Source of the DNA: Lumnitzera littorea
Lineage: Eukaryota; Streptophyta; Magnoliopsida; Myrtales; Combretaceae
NCBI GenBank assembly: GCA_024138015.1
Contig: JAMXBB010000003.1
Location: 72,404,302 to 72,468,301 of the forward strand
Reading direction: 5' to 3'
DNA: 64,000 bases
Part shown: piece after piece, positions 24,440 through 35,810 of the stretch
How the letters are laid out: each line of letters opens with the position of its first letter
Numbering within the stretch: position 1 is the stretch's first letter
Position numbers and translations under genes: made by a program
The notes under the pieces: generated by a model
What the model was told of the DNA's origin: nothing
The model's input: the letters and a program-made list of their open reading frames with translations, nothing else
Databases searched by the model: none

Positions 24440-26828
24440 TGTAAGCTCTACAACCAGTCACTTAGGATTTCGATTGGTTGAAAGATCCGATCGAGCCTAA
24501 ATTATAAAGTAAAGCTAGAAATATTAGTAAAAATGATCCCGTAAACTTGAATTTAAGAAAATAAGTAATAAAATAACAGACTATAAAATTTTCAAATTTT
24601 AAGTATAATAATTGTTAATTATCGAAAAGGCGAAAAATGTGATCTAATAACTAATAAATTACTAGAGATAAATCATATGTATACTAAAAATCATAAAATG
24701 ACCTAAATAATAATTAAGAATGTTCACATGTACCCCATATATATTTATGTATAGATAAAAATATACAAAATTATTTAAATTGGTTAAAAATTTATTAAAT
24801 AATTAAAGAAAATTATTAATTAATTAAGAAAAAATAAAAAAAATCAAAGGAATAAGGAATGATGTAGATTTGGTCATGGCAAGTTAGGAATTAAAGAAGA
24901 AAAATTAACCAATCAAAATCAAGCAACACAAAAGGTAAAAATTAAGAGATTTGGACAATGTCTTATCCAATTAACTACATAACAATTACTATAAAGCTCT
25001 ATAAATAGGGAAAAAAAATTTTGAGCTCATTTGGACAGTTAGAAGTAAAAAAAAAAATTGAGAGCATCGAAATTGGAAGAGAAAAATTAAGGTTAGGAAA
25101 AAAAATAAGAAAACTGTGCAATTAGGGCCTTAGAGTAAAACCCACACTAAACGAGCACCTAGGAGTGGATAGCCACCACCACCACACAGTGGTGGCAACG
25201 CTTAGACCAGCTGACAAGGCTATGGCAGCCGGTGGTGGTCGAAGTTACCCATACCGGCAACTTCGATTTGCAGCCGAATTTTGTATAATTTTGTAAAAAT
25301 AATAATTATTCTTAGAAAATTATGAATTTTGTTATTCTAAAATATTTAAGTTAATTTTGCAAATTAGGGTAATTAGGTGAAAAATCTGATTTAGGATGAA
25401 TTTAGATATTTTGAAATAATAATTGATGTTGGGAGATGGTAATTAGAGTGTTAGAAATATTAGATGTGTATTATATACATAATATGTAATTATTGGAAAT
25501 ATAATAAATAGAAGATATTAGAATAAAAATTGATATTATACAAATAATAGGGATATATAATAAATCTGATAGAAATATTTAATTTATGTAATTATATAAA
25601 AAATGTAAAAATTTCTCACATGAGAAGCAAATTCGATACACTATTAAGGATTTAAGTATACCGAGTATAATAAAATACTGACTAGGGGTAATTATGGTAT
25701 TCAAGATATCTAGAAGTAATATAATTAATTTCACATTATGAGTTAAAACAAGTTTCTAGGGTTCAGGTATAAAACAGTACTTAGAAATCAAACTAAAACC
25801 TAATTTAAAAATCGGTGTGGAAATTGAACCCGAACCTAACCCTAAACCTAGAATAATTGTAAAAGATTTGAAAACATAGATAACTGGATATATTAAACCT
25901 TAAACAAAACATAACAATAAGCATTATAGGATAAAACCAACCTATAATAGTTATAAGAAAAATTGAAATCACGTTTTTGTTATAGGGATAATCGGCGATG
26001 GCTTGAACGAGTTGGACCTCAAGTGAGTGAGCGAAGAGTCCAGGTATGTTGGGATTAATACATTGCTGTATTTTGAAGGCTTGAGATTATGCTTGGTAGT
26101 GCTTATTAGATAGTTGGTTGTGTGCATGTGCTTGATTATGAGTGATGATATGATTCTGTTTGTTGTTCTGGCTTGTATTGTATGATTTATATGAAATGAT
26201 TGATCACCCTAAACTGGACCTAATCAAATATACGACCTGTAATCATAATCGGACTTGCATGGCAACCCATTAGGGGAAACCTAGGATTCTCCGGCCAAAT
26301 ACCGACCCCTTCGAAAAGGATAGCGCAGGATTGCATAATAGTTCCTTCTTCATCCTTAGTTTAACTAAGTGATAGGAGAGGAGGTCACGGTGAGGGTGAA
26401 GTCAATGGTTTGAAGGTAGTCATGGGAGGAGCAGTGTTTCCATTGCATAAGCCTAGGTTTGGTTGTGAGCCGTTGCATTAATGGCAACTCCTTAACCAAG
26501 ATTAGAGCAGGCGCAATTTCTCTAATCTCACGACAAGCCGGATAACATCATGTGATGGCATTTGCTTGAACGTGCATTGCACCTAATAAATTAGTTGATA
26601 ACCTTGTTATGTTTATGGTATAGTTTTAAGTCCTCCATCTTAATTTACTGAGCTATGGTTGCTCATATCTCTATAGACATCGTGTAGGTGTTAGCTAAGA
26701 AGTGACTTACAACTACTCTAAAGCTAGCAACTAGTAGATCTTGAGGATAGTGGTTGTAAGGCCAACTTCTATCTTAGAACGGTTTACACAGTAAGGCTGT
26801 TACAACTCTGCCGCTTCAGGGCATCACA
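24440..26828 (+). mobile_element. 2.4-kb solo LTR inserted in element A pol
   Basis: Begins TGTAAGCTCTACAACC and ends CAGGGCATCACA (TG...CA). It is flanked by AATAA (24,435) and AATAG (26,829), a 4-of-5 match to a target duplication. It splits the protease-RT linker: the frame reads HFALE before it and IEEEVQKLLRAGF after it. A good TATA box (TATAAATAG) lies near 25,000. The interior shows a CCACCAC/GTGGTGG hairpin near 25,170 and TG-rich sequence after 26,000, as in Del/Tekay LTRs. No coding sequence is present, so it is a solo LTR; its strand is inferred from the TATA box. Confidence 0.75.
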
Positions 26829-27480
26829 AATAGAAGAAGAGGTCCAAAAATTATTGAGAGCAGGATTCATCTGGGAAGAGCCTTATTTGACTTGGCTAGC
26901 CAATTATGTTTTAGACAAGAAGTATAATAGTAAGTGGTGAATGTGCATAAACTTCACAGATCTTAACAAGGCATGTCCTAAGGATTGTTTCTTACTACAA
27001 AAAATCGATTAAATGGTTGATGCAACTATAGGACATGCGTTGCTTTCTTTTATGGACGCTTTCTCTAGTTACAATCAAATCAAGATGAACAAGGCGGATG
27101 AAGTCCACACATCTTTTGTTACCAATTTTGGAACGTACTATTATACTATGATGCCCTTTAGGCTAAAGAATGTTGGTGCCACATACCATAGATTAGTAAC
27201 GAAGATTTTCAAATCTTAGATCTATAGGATTGTTAAAGTATATGTAGATGATATGATTGTGAAGAGTTTGAAGGAATATCAGCATCTTGTTGACTTAGAG
27301 GAAACGTTTGCCACATCAAAGAATTATAGCATGAAACTTAACCTACAGAATTACGTCTTTAGTGCAACATCAGGGAAATTCCTTGGATATATGATCACAA
27401 GACGCAACATCAAGGCCAATCTGAGAAAGATTGAAGCCATAAGGAATATAAAATCACCTCACATAGTTAAGGAGGTATAG
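26829..27480 (+). pseudogene. Tat reverse transcriptase, element A
   Basis: Copies element RNA into DNA. Recognisable in order: IEEEVQKLLRAGFIWE, CINFTDLNKACPKD, LLSFMDAFSSYNQIKM, TSFVTNFGTYYYTMMPFRLKN, the catalytic YVDD (in VYVDDMIVKS near 27,241), MKLNLQN and GKFLGYMITRRNI. The YVDD box is intact. In-frame stops interrupt at 26,938, 27,010 and 27,218, and the family GLKN has become RLKN. The host polyprotein is split upstream by the solo LTR. Confidence 0.87.
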
Positions 27481-28457
27481 GAACTCACTAGGCGAATTGC
27501 TGCCCTCAACAGATTTGTGTCGAGAAGTGTAGATAGGTGTGTAGAATTCTTTAAAATTTTGAAGAATCCAAATGAATTCAATTGGACTAAACGATGCAAA
27601 AGAGCTTTCAACTAGCTCAAGGAATTTCTTACATCATCCCTGATATTGTCGACACTTATTCGAGGGGAAAATTTATACTTGTATCTATTAGTTAGCTGCT
27701 GAGTACTTTCCTCCATAATTTTCCAAATTGGTGGCAAGAAGCACCAACTTATTTATTATGTGAGTCATGTTCTGCAAGGGCTAGAGCTTCGATATACAAA
27801 GATTGAAAAATTTGTATTAGTAGTGGTTCTCTCGGTAAGAAAGTTGAAGCTATATTTTGAAGCTCACTAGATTATTATCCTCACTGATTAACCATTGCTG
27901 CAGGCATTATAGCAGCCTGACTCCTCGAGGAGAATGATAAATTATGCCTTAGAGCTTAGTGCCCATGGTATGTAATATAAACCCAGAACGACACTAAAGG
28001 CTTAAGTACTAGCGGATTTTAGTGTCGAGTTTATGAGAGAGGAAGACTGCGTGGAGATCACTGAGAGACCTATCTGGTTTCTTTATGTTGATGGTTCTTC
28101 GACATAATGTTAAGGTCTATTACACTTTGAAATTTAGATTCCTAGCCAATAACAATAAAGCAGAGTTCAAAGCTCTAATTGCCGGATTGAACTAGAAAAA
28201 GAAATTGGTGTCGAGAAACTCGAAGTGTTCTTTGATTCCCAGCTAGTGGTAAATCAAGTCATCGGAAGTTATGTAACAAGAGAAGAAGAGATGAGCAAGT
28301 ACCTTTTGGTGGTACGAACATTCATAGAAGAATTCCTATCATTCTCCATTAACAAAATTCCTAAAAGCAAGAATATCACTACCAACAAGCTGTTGAAGTT
28401 GACCAGTACGGTATTCCCTAAGCTGAACGAGAAACTTTTCGTGAAGTTTCTCCCATA
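27481..28457 (+). pseudogene. Tat dual RNase H region, element A
   Basis: First comes the ordinary Ty3/Gypsy RNase H (FEFFKILKNP-like, YYVSHVLQGLELRYTKIEKFVL), which is heavily stopped. A second, archaeal-type RNase H follows: RPIWFLYVDGSST at about 28,067, then EKLEVFFDSQLVVNQVIGSYV and KNITTNKLLKL. A second RNase H of this type is a known mark of the Tat lineage. A gap and frameshift near 28,105-28,200 remove most of the NNEAEYEAL helix. The last catalytic Asp position reads Asn (TTNKLL). It would digest RNA in the RNA-DNA hybrid. Confidence 0.82.
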
Positions 28458-29424
28458 GAAAAGTTTATCTAATCTCTCACAAAGCTATAAGTTAGCTACT
28501 TGCCTAAGAGATGAATCATGGATGAATTCCCTAGTAAATTATCTAAAAGATGATACTGTCCCTAATGACAAAAAGGAGGCACGAAGGTTACCTTACCAAG
28601 CTACGAACTATACGCTAATTGATGGTCAGTTGTATAAGCATGGAATATCTCAACCTTACCTTCGATGCCTTTCCCAGAAGGATACCTAAAAGGTGTTATC
28701 TAAACTACATAGCAGTATATGCAATAATCATGTAAAGTTGCAAACATTATACATTCGAGCAATGCGACTCAGTTATTATTGGTCGACCATGAGAAAAGAT
28801 GCAAAGGACGTTGTCTAGCAATGTCTTCAATGCCAAAAGCACGAGTCATCGTGTAACACACCTACAACTGTGCTATGTAGCCTAACTAGCCTTTGGCTTT
28901 TTATCTAGTGGGGGCTAGATATTCTCAAACCCTTTCTGAAGTCTACCTCCCAATGCCAATTCGTCATTGTTGCTATTGACTACTTTATCAAATGGGTTGA
29001 AGTTAAGGCTGTGGCAAAGATTATCAAGCAAAAAGTGGAAGCTTTCATCTTCAACTCCATCATATCAAGATTTAGAGTTCCCTACATGATAATTACTAAT
29101 AACGGCCCACAGTTTGACAACAATAAGTTCTAGTCATTTTGTGAGAGGCATGGCATTCGATTCAACTATATGTCTATAGTGCACCATCAGACAAAAGGAT
29201 AAGTCAAGGCTGTACACAATATCATACTATATAGCCTAAAATGAAAAGTGGATCAAGTTAGGGGGAAGTGGGCCGATAAACTACCAAATGTCTTATGGGG
29301 ATACAGAACCAATTATAGAACCACAATAGGAGAGACACCATTTAAGTTAGCCTACGATACTAAAGCCTTGTTACCAATTGAGCTAAACACTCTCAATCTA
29401 CGAAAGCATAATTTTGATGTTTTT
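28458..29424 (+). pseudogene. Tat integrase, element A
   Basis: Inserts element cDNA into the genome. The zinc-binding part (YYWSTMRKDAKDVV, CLQCQKH) is followed by the core: WGLDILKPF (first catalytic Asp), IKWVEVKAV, VPYMIITNNGPQFDN and HHQTKG-VKAVHN. The family reads TDNGPQF and NGQVEAVN, so the second Asp is Asn and the Glu is Lys; strand transfer should be dead. WADKLPNVLWGYRTNYRTT and TPFKLAYDTKALLP follow. The C-terminal domain ends abruptly at KHNFDVFV, where an inverted gene copy begins at 29,425. Several stops are present. Confidence 0.87.
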
Positions 29425-30190
29425 GTGATGAGAACCTTATCGATGCAACTGGCAGATCCATCTGGAGAATTGCAAAAATTACCTATCATGTTGAGTAGAT
29501 ATCATGCCAAGGACCTCCCTTCCTTATCCTTAGGATAATTATCTATAGAGAGCTCGTTGATCTGAGTAAGTTTATCCTACCTTTTCTCGATGCTATCGGC
29601 TGAACTACTTGAAGAACAAGCAACCTCACTCCTTATTTGGGGGGGGGGGGGGGGGGAAGTAGCCTCAGCCTCCATTACCTCGAAATCAGAAAGCATAAGT
29701 CAACAAGTAACTTTACGAACCATACCTAAATGGTTATGTCAAATGATACAACATAAATTGAAGAATTTGAGTTGAAGATAAGGAAATGAATGAAAGTTTA
29801 AGATGTGATTAGAGAGGCCAATTCTGACTGTGAATATTACTTTATATAAGGACGATTCATCCTCATAACTACAAATTTGCTTCTAACAATAATGATGCGT
29901 TGATATGGTAAACCCGTAGATTGCTGACGCATGTCTTGTGACAAAAATTTGACAGCTAAAAACTCTCTAACAATTATCAGTCCTACCATAGAATAATGAC
30001 TTAGGCGATAGATGTCATGCCCCCAATCTCTTGGTTTCTTGAATGCATGAGAGTTTAGAAATGGTGACCTTTTGGCTAGGATGTGATCCTTCCTACTTCC
30101 CGTATTACTCAACAAAAATCTAAGGAATCTCTCCCTACTCGTCCTCTAGTGCAATATATATGTGTAACTCCCTTTGTCGATTGCTTGAAT
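29425..30190 (-). mobile_element. 5' end of the reverse-strand gene, element A (mostly deleted)
   Basis: On the minus strand this holds the first 60 or so codons, leader and upstream region of the gene seen whole in element C. Everything 3' of codon 60 is missing: pol is fused directly to it at 29,425. A run of 18 G lies at 29,639-29,656. The block 29,860-30,190 matches the rest of the C upstream region (35.22-35.55 kb inverted), including the sequence next to the polypurine tract. Confidence 0.8.
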
Positions 30191-30208
30191 ATGGGAGTTG
30201 GGGGTAAA
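30191..30208 (+). promoter_or_regulatory. Polypurine tract of element A
   Basis: ATGGGAGTTGGGGGTAAA ends exactly where the LTR starts (TGTTAATAG at 30,209). It confirms plus-strand orientation for element A. Confidence 0.85.
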
Positions 30209-30672
30209 TGTTAATAGTAGTTTTCATTCATCTAACACTCAACCTTTTGTCTACCGAGAAACTGCGTAACCAACTCTCTCAACCTTTGCACCATATTGTT
30301 GATACATGGCATTTATGCTAAGTATAAGAAGCACTCTTGGCTTAAATTTAAGTCTATGGCCTAAACAATTATCATAAGTATTGTTATATTACACAACTGC
30401 CTACTACACCTACGTATGAAGGGAGATGTCAAGTCAAGAAACTTCTACATGTCTTAACAGTTATCCTAACAATTACTTTAGACACTACAACCATCTATGA
30501 ATACCGGAAAAAAACTTTATAAGAAGCCCTAACACTTCTTATTCACATACTTACTCTACTAATTTACCTGACTAACTTAGGCATTAGAGTGGCCGTACCA
30601 AACTAGCCTTGGTACCGAGTATTTCACTTTCTTTTACAGGATTTGTCCTTATCCCAAAATTCACTAACAATA
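30209..30672 (+). mobile_element. 3' LTR of element A
   Basis: 464 bp, beginning TGTTAATAGTAG and ending TTCACTAACAATA. It is the inverted counterpart of the element C LTRs (42,366-42,838; 34,757-35,202), with shared blocks such as CATCTCCCTTCAT-like and GAGTATTTCACTTTCTTTTA. The terminal CA has changed to TA. No target duplication flank was identified on the right. Confidence 0.87.
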
Positions 30673-33600
30673 AATATCATTGCAAATATAGTCTAGAATA
30701 TTGAAAACCACCAAGCCCCTTAAGGAATCCAATGCAATTTTCCTTAAAAAGTTAAGAAAGTCAACAATAAGAACAAGAAGGAGCCACTTCTTGTAAGACC
30801 TCACTCCCTATCCTAATTTATAGGTACTTTAATTTTGGGTAGGTACTTGTAATTCATTCAAAATATGCAAAACAAACTATAGGAGAATGAATGGCAACTT
30901 GCTCAATAAGTGGGATAGAGACAAAAGTATATATTCAGCACATAACAAGCAGAGTTTTCAATTAAGTTAGTTATATGTAGTATATGTATAAGCAATTGCC
31001 ACTGCACGACATTATTCAATCCATCATGAGATTAAAGAAATTGCACTCACTATAATTCAAGTTGAGTAACTTGATAACGTATACTTTTGAATCGAAACCG
31101 AACTAGGGCTTGTACAATAGAGAACACCTTCTACCTAAGAATTTCTTCAAACTATAGCTCCCAACCTTACCATGACTTCCTATCCCATCACTTATTTCAA
31201 GTAAAGGTAGAGAAAAGATCATTTCAGCTATCCTCATCGAAGGGGTCCATATTTGGCTTGAGAATTTTAACCGTTACCCTTAGTGGGTTGTGATGCATGT
31301 TAGGTTAGATGATAGGTCGAGTTTGAGTTAGTTCATTTTTAAGGTGATCAACTGAGCTTAAAGAATTTAAGCATAGTAATATACATAGAACAACCATAAC
31401 ATGGAGCTTAGCTCCCATCACTATAAATTGAATCTCAAATATAAGTGTTGCATACGTACAAATAGCTAACTACAATCATAAGCAAATGCATGGCAAAGTC
31501 TGTAGATATTTAGAAATAATACCTCAAAATGATGTAAAGTATTGATCCCACTTACTTGGATAATTCATTGCTTAACCAGGTGCAGTTGTAGTACCTTCCT
31601 TTATTGAAAATTCCTATATTATAGATGACACATTTAATGTGAGCACAGGTTATGTAGTATTATTATTCTTATGTATTTTTCCTATTATTAAGTCCTTTTA
31701 TCTAATTTCAAAATGTTATCATACTTAAGTGTTCAAATTTTAAGGTCATTTCCATTTGGTTTGGACTTAGGATATCTTCTAAGTCATCATCTAGAACATC
31801 CTCTGAATCCAATTCGCTCTAAAGTTCTTAGAACATTGTCCGAATCCATTTATGTTTAAAGAATTTGTCTTGAGTACTGTTTGGGTTACCTAATTACAAA
31901 TAGTCCCTACAACATCAATTTAGCCAATGTTGGTGTCAATTTCCATCCTAACACAACTATATGAACTATTAACATGTATGCTTATATATACGATTATCTT
32001 TATCTTATGGAAAAGATATACATACGTATGCATATATGGTAAAGTAGATGATTTATATCTTACTCATCCATTTCGTGTAATGTAAGTTAGTGTTTAGCAT
32101 ATATATGCATATATATTATTTTAATGATATATGTGTGCTCGTAGACATTTTTAACATGTATAGTATAGCACATCTATATAAAGAAAGGAGATACAACATT
32201 GCTAATATATATACATAGGCATTCAATATATAGAAAGCAACTAGCCAAATTTATATAGTATGCATTTACTTATAGAAATACTCAATACAATAAGTTTCAT
32301 AATACATCACCTTATATAACTTTTAGTATAATTGTCCATATATAAGTTATAATGCATCATCTCTAGCAAAAAGGTTGATGTTATTTATAAAATCAAGTTT
32401 CAGTTTTGAAAGGGAGGGTATTATAAAACAATATCCTTTGTAACATTATAAAGATACCTTTTAAAATCAATTTTTTTTTACTCACAATTCTTATTAAAGT
32501 AACAAATAATTACCTAGATAAAGAATTCACCCACCATGATATAATTAGGTCAAGCATTCCCTATGAAGACATTAACTTTATTTAAGTAAGATATCACAAT
32601 GGAAACTTTATTGATATCTTCTACCATTTAATGTTGTTTGTACAATAGAATCAAACTACCATAATTATGTTTCTAAAAATTACTATAAGCTTTGAGTTGT
32701 AAATACATCAATTTTGCAATCCATTAGTTTTACCTAAATTATCTACTAGCTTTCTTAGAATTTACATTTGTAAACTTAAATTACTAAGAGTTATCTAAAT
32801 AATCAATTTTGCCTATAGTTCTATTATCATTTATATACACATCTAAGAAATGTGTAGGGTTCAATAACAAAAGAGGTTATGTACGTATTGTGTGTCAGAT
32901 CGCACTATATGTGACTAAGAAAATGACTTGACTTGTACCTATGGAATGATTAAGTGAGATAGGATAAGGAGGAAGAGTAGGCACTCTTGGTAGGCTCTAA
33001 CATGTTAGGTGATGAAGAACGAGGCATTATTCTTAGGATGTTTAAGTGTTTGATTTTTGAGATAGGATTCCAACAAAGTAATGGTATTAGTTGTAATTTA
33101 TCTCTTGTCCCAATGAGGAAACGAAGGGGGTATTTATAGAGGATGGTAGGTAGATTTGATTTGTTCAATCATGACTTTGATTAATGGCTAGGATTAAAGT
33201 CTTTTATATAAGGGTATCAAGTAGGCTCTATCATGGGTTTAGGCCTAAATAGAGGCTTTATTATCTTTTAGTGTGAGCTAAACTAACAAAGGTTGGATCG
33301 AGTAAACTGAGGTTGGATCAGCCCCTACTCCAAGCCCATTATGCGAAATCTCCATTAACCATCTTGAAATTTTATGAACATGACTCTCCGAGTTCTATCA
33401 CCTTAGCTCACTACATTTTGCCCCCTGACTAAAGTCCTTCAGGTAGAGTCGAAAGCAATTTAGTCATCGAATGAATCCTTTAATTGACTTTGGCATATGC
33501 ACTATTGAACAACAGCATCATCACCAAATTCATTAAGAATTGGCTTAGTGTGCAAATTCATAGCACCTCTTATTTACAGTGTCATATCTTGACTAAATTA

Positions 33601-34699
33601 AGTTGCACATTACCCCTATAGCACTACCGTAATAAATCTTCTTTGAGTTGCTTATTTTTGAACTGACCTCCTTTCTTCAACTTAATCTTCATAAATTGGT
33701 GGTATCATTGAGTTGAATTTATACATCAAGTTTGCATTGGCGCTCTTATTATGCCGACTCCATGTATTAAAGCAATCTTCATATAAGGTCTTCACATATA
33801 ATATAAATCCTATACGCTAAACAAATCTTTTATGTCATGCTACAACTGGTTAGTATGGGGTCCCCCTATTTACAAAGTTCCCTCAATCATAACGTAGCAC
33901 ATTTCTTTAATGATTGAGTAACCCTATTCACCTTGATACGTATTAACTAAAGGCCTTGACTAAATCATTCTTGAATTGTTTGCTCCATGTTCCCTTTTTG
34001 TTTTTGTATACACCAATTCTACTTTAGTGTTTCCATATAATTTCTCTATTACAATCTATGAGCTTGATATTAGATATTAGCATAGCATCAATGTTAGCTT
34101 TCGGTATGCAAAATTTCTGCTTATGCAAAATTAAGTAGTCAATCACATATATATACCTTCTTCCCTCTTAATATATGTATATATATTTAGTTGCCCAAAA
34201 CTATGGATTTTGAGATGTGAACATATATATATATATATAATCAACTTCCTCCTCCATTCATTCATACGCATATAGTTTTCTCTCCTTCCCTATTCCTTTA
34301 TATGGCGTTTTCTACATAAGAACTTTTACTTTCCTTCACCTTTCATTTACTTTAAACACTTTAACTTTTCTAGACTTTCATCATTTCTTCAAAATGCTTT
34401 AATTCTTCTAACCATTCTTCTTCTCATTCGTACTCCACATATATACTTCTTCTTGTTTTGATTGATTTCTCTTTGTTCTTTTTCTTCATAACTATACATC
34501 CTTTAACACAACATCTTCATTATCCTACATTTTTTACTCCTACAACTTTACACACATCATGCTTTTCTGTTTTTACCATTCTCTTAGTACTTCACATCTT
34601 CTCCTTATGTCTAAATCTATAAGTGTGCGAACTCTATTCAATCACCTACTTCATTCAACATTCACATACATTGTTAAAAACAATGTTCTTGCAAGTTAC
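30673..34699. other. About 4 kb of unassigned DNA inside the nest
   Basis: Lies between the element A LTR and a second copy of the LTR tip at 34,700. No transposon protein was recognised. TGTAAGACCTCACTCCC near 30,793 could be an LTR edge. A minus-strand TATA box (TATAAATAC at about 33,131-33,139) is followed by a short leader and a 25-codon frame starting at 33,024 (MPRSSSPNML). AT microsatellites occur near 32,100 and 34,140-34,240. It may be a transposon or a captured piece of genomic DNA. Confidence 0.4.
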
Positions 34700-34756
34700 A
34701 AAGTATTTCACTTTCTTTTATGGGATTTTTCTTTATCCTAAAATTCACTAACAATA
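34700..34756 (+). mobile_element. 57-bp LTR tip in inverted orientation to element C
   Basis: AAGTATTTCACTTTCTTTTA through ACTAACAATA repeats the last 56 bp of the LTR at 30,209-30,672. It abuts the truncated element C LTR at 34,757 tail to tail. The two form an inverted repeat with arms of about 40 bp. Confidence 0.8.
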
Positions 34757-35202
34757 GATGAGGAAAAATCTTACAAAAGAAAGTAAAAAACTCGGTACTG
34801 GGGCCAGTCTAGTGCGGCCACTCCAATGTCTAAGTCAGTCAGGTAACTTAGTAAAGTAAGTATGTAAATAAGAAGTGTCAAGGCCTCTTATAGAGTTTCT
34901 TTCTAGTATTTATAGATGGTTATAGTGTTCAAGGCAATTGTCGGGATAACTATTAAGATACGTAGATGCTTCTTGACTTGACATCTCCCCTCATATATAG
35001 GAGTAGTAGGTGGTTATGTAATATAACCATGCTTATGATAACTGTTCACACCATAGACTTAAATTCATACTAGGAGCATTTCTTATACTCGGCATAAATG
35101 CCATGTATCAACTATGCGATGCAAATGCCGAGAGAGTTGGTTACGCGGCTTCTCGATAGACAAAAGGCTAAGTGTTAGATTAACGAAAACTAACTATCAA
35201 TA
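34757..35202 (-). mobile_element. Element C 3' LTR (missing its outermost bases)
   Basis: Aligns with the 5' LTR at 42,366-42,838 throughout and shares a minus-strand TATA box (TATAAATAC; 34,906-34,914 and 42,534-42,542). The first 20 or so bases are absent here but are found at 21,762-21,790. The C pair is visibly less diverged than the element D pair, fitting a later insertion. Confidence 0.87.
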
Positions 35203-35220
35203 TTTACTCCCTAACTCCTG
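35203..35220 (-). promoter_or_regulatory. Polypurine tract of element C
   Basis: Minus-strand AGGAGTTAGGGAGTAAA directly precedes the LTR start TATTGATAG. It corresponds to the tract at 30,191 in element A. Confidence 0.75.
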
Positions 35221-35562
35221 TATTCGAGCAATCGACAAAGGGAGTTATACATATATATTGCACTAAAGGACGAGTGGGGAGAGATTCCTTAGATTTATGC
35301 CGAGTAATATGGGAAGTAAGATAGATCACATCCCAACCGAAAGGTCACCATTTCTAAACTCCTGCTCGTTCGAAAAACTAAGAGATTGGAGGCATGACAT
35401 CTGTTGCTTAGGTCATTATTTTATAATAGGCTAAATTATTGTCAAAGAGTTTCAACCGTTAGATTTTTGTCACAAACCACGCATCAAGAATTTGTGGGTT
35501 TACCATATTAGCATGTCATTACTATCAGAAGTAGATTTGCAGTTACGAGGATGAATTGTACT

Positions 35563-35571
35563 TATAAAAAG
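35563..35571 (+). promoter_or_regulatory. TATA box of the reverse-strand gene in element C
   Basis: TATAAAAAG lies 248 bp upstream of the ATG at 35,811, at the position equivalent to 20,316 in element D. Confidence 0.55.
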
Positions 35572-35810
35572 TAATATTCACAGTTAGAATTGACCTCCCT
35601 AGTCGCATCGTAAACTTTCATTGGTTTACTTATCTTCAACTCGAATTCTTTGATTTGTGTTGTATCATTTCACATAAACATTCAAGTATGGTTTGTAAAG
35701 TTGCTCGTCGACTTGTGCTTTTCGATTCTAAGGCAATGAAGATTGAGGTCACTTTTCCCCCCTAAATAAGGAGTAAGGCAACTTGTTCTTTAGGCAGTTC
35801 TATTGATAGC

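Noticed and set aside
32950..33168. A 72-codon minus-strand gene.
   Set aside because: Its start lies upstream of the TATA box at about 33,135. Only the short frame beginning at 33,024 fits the promoter, and that is too small to call a gene.
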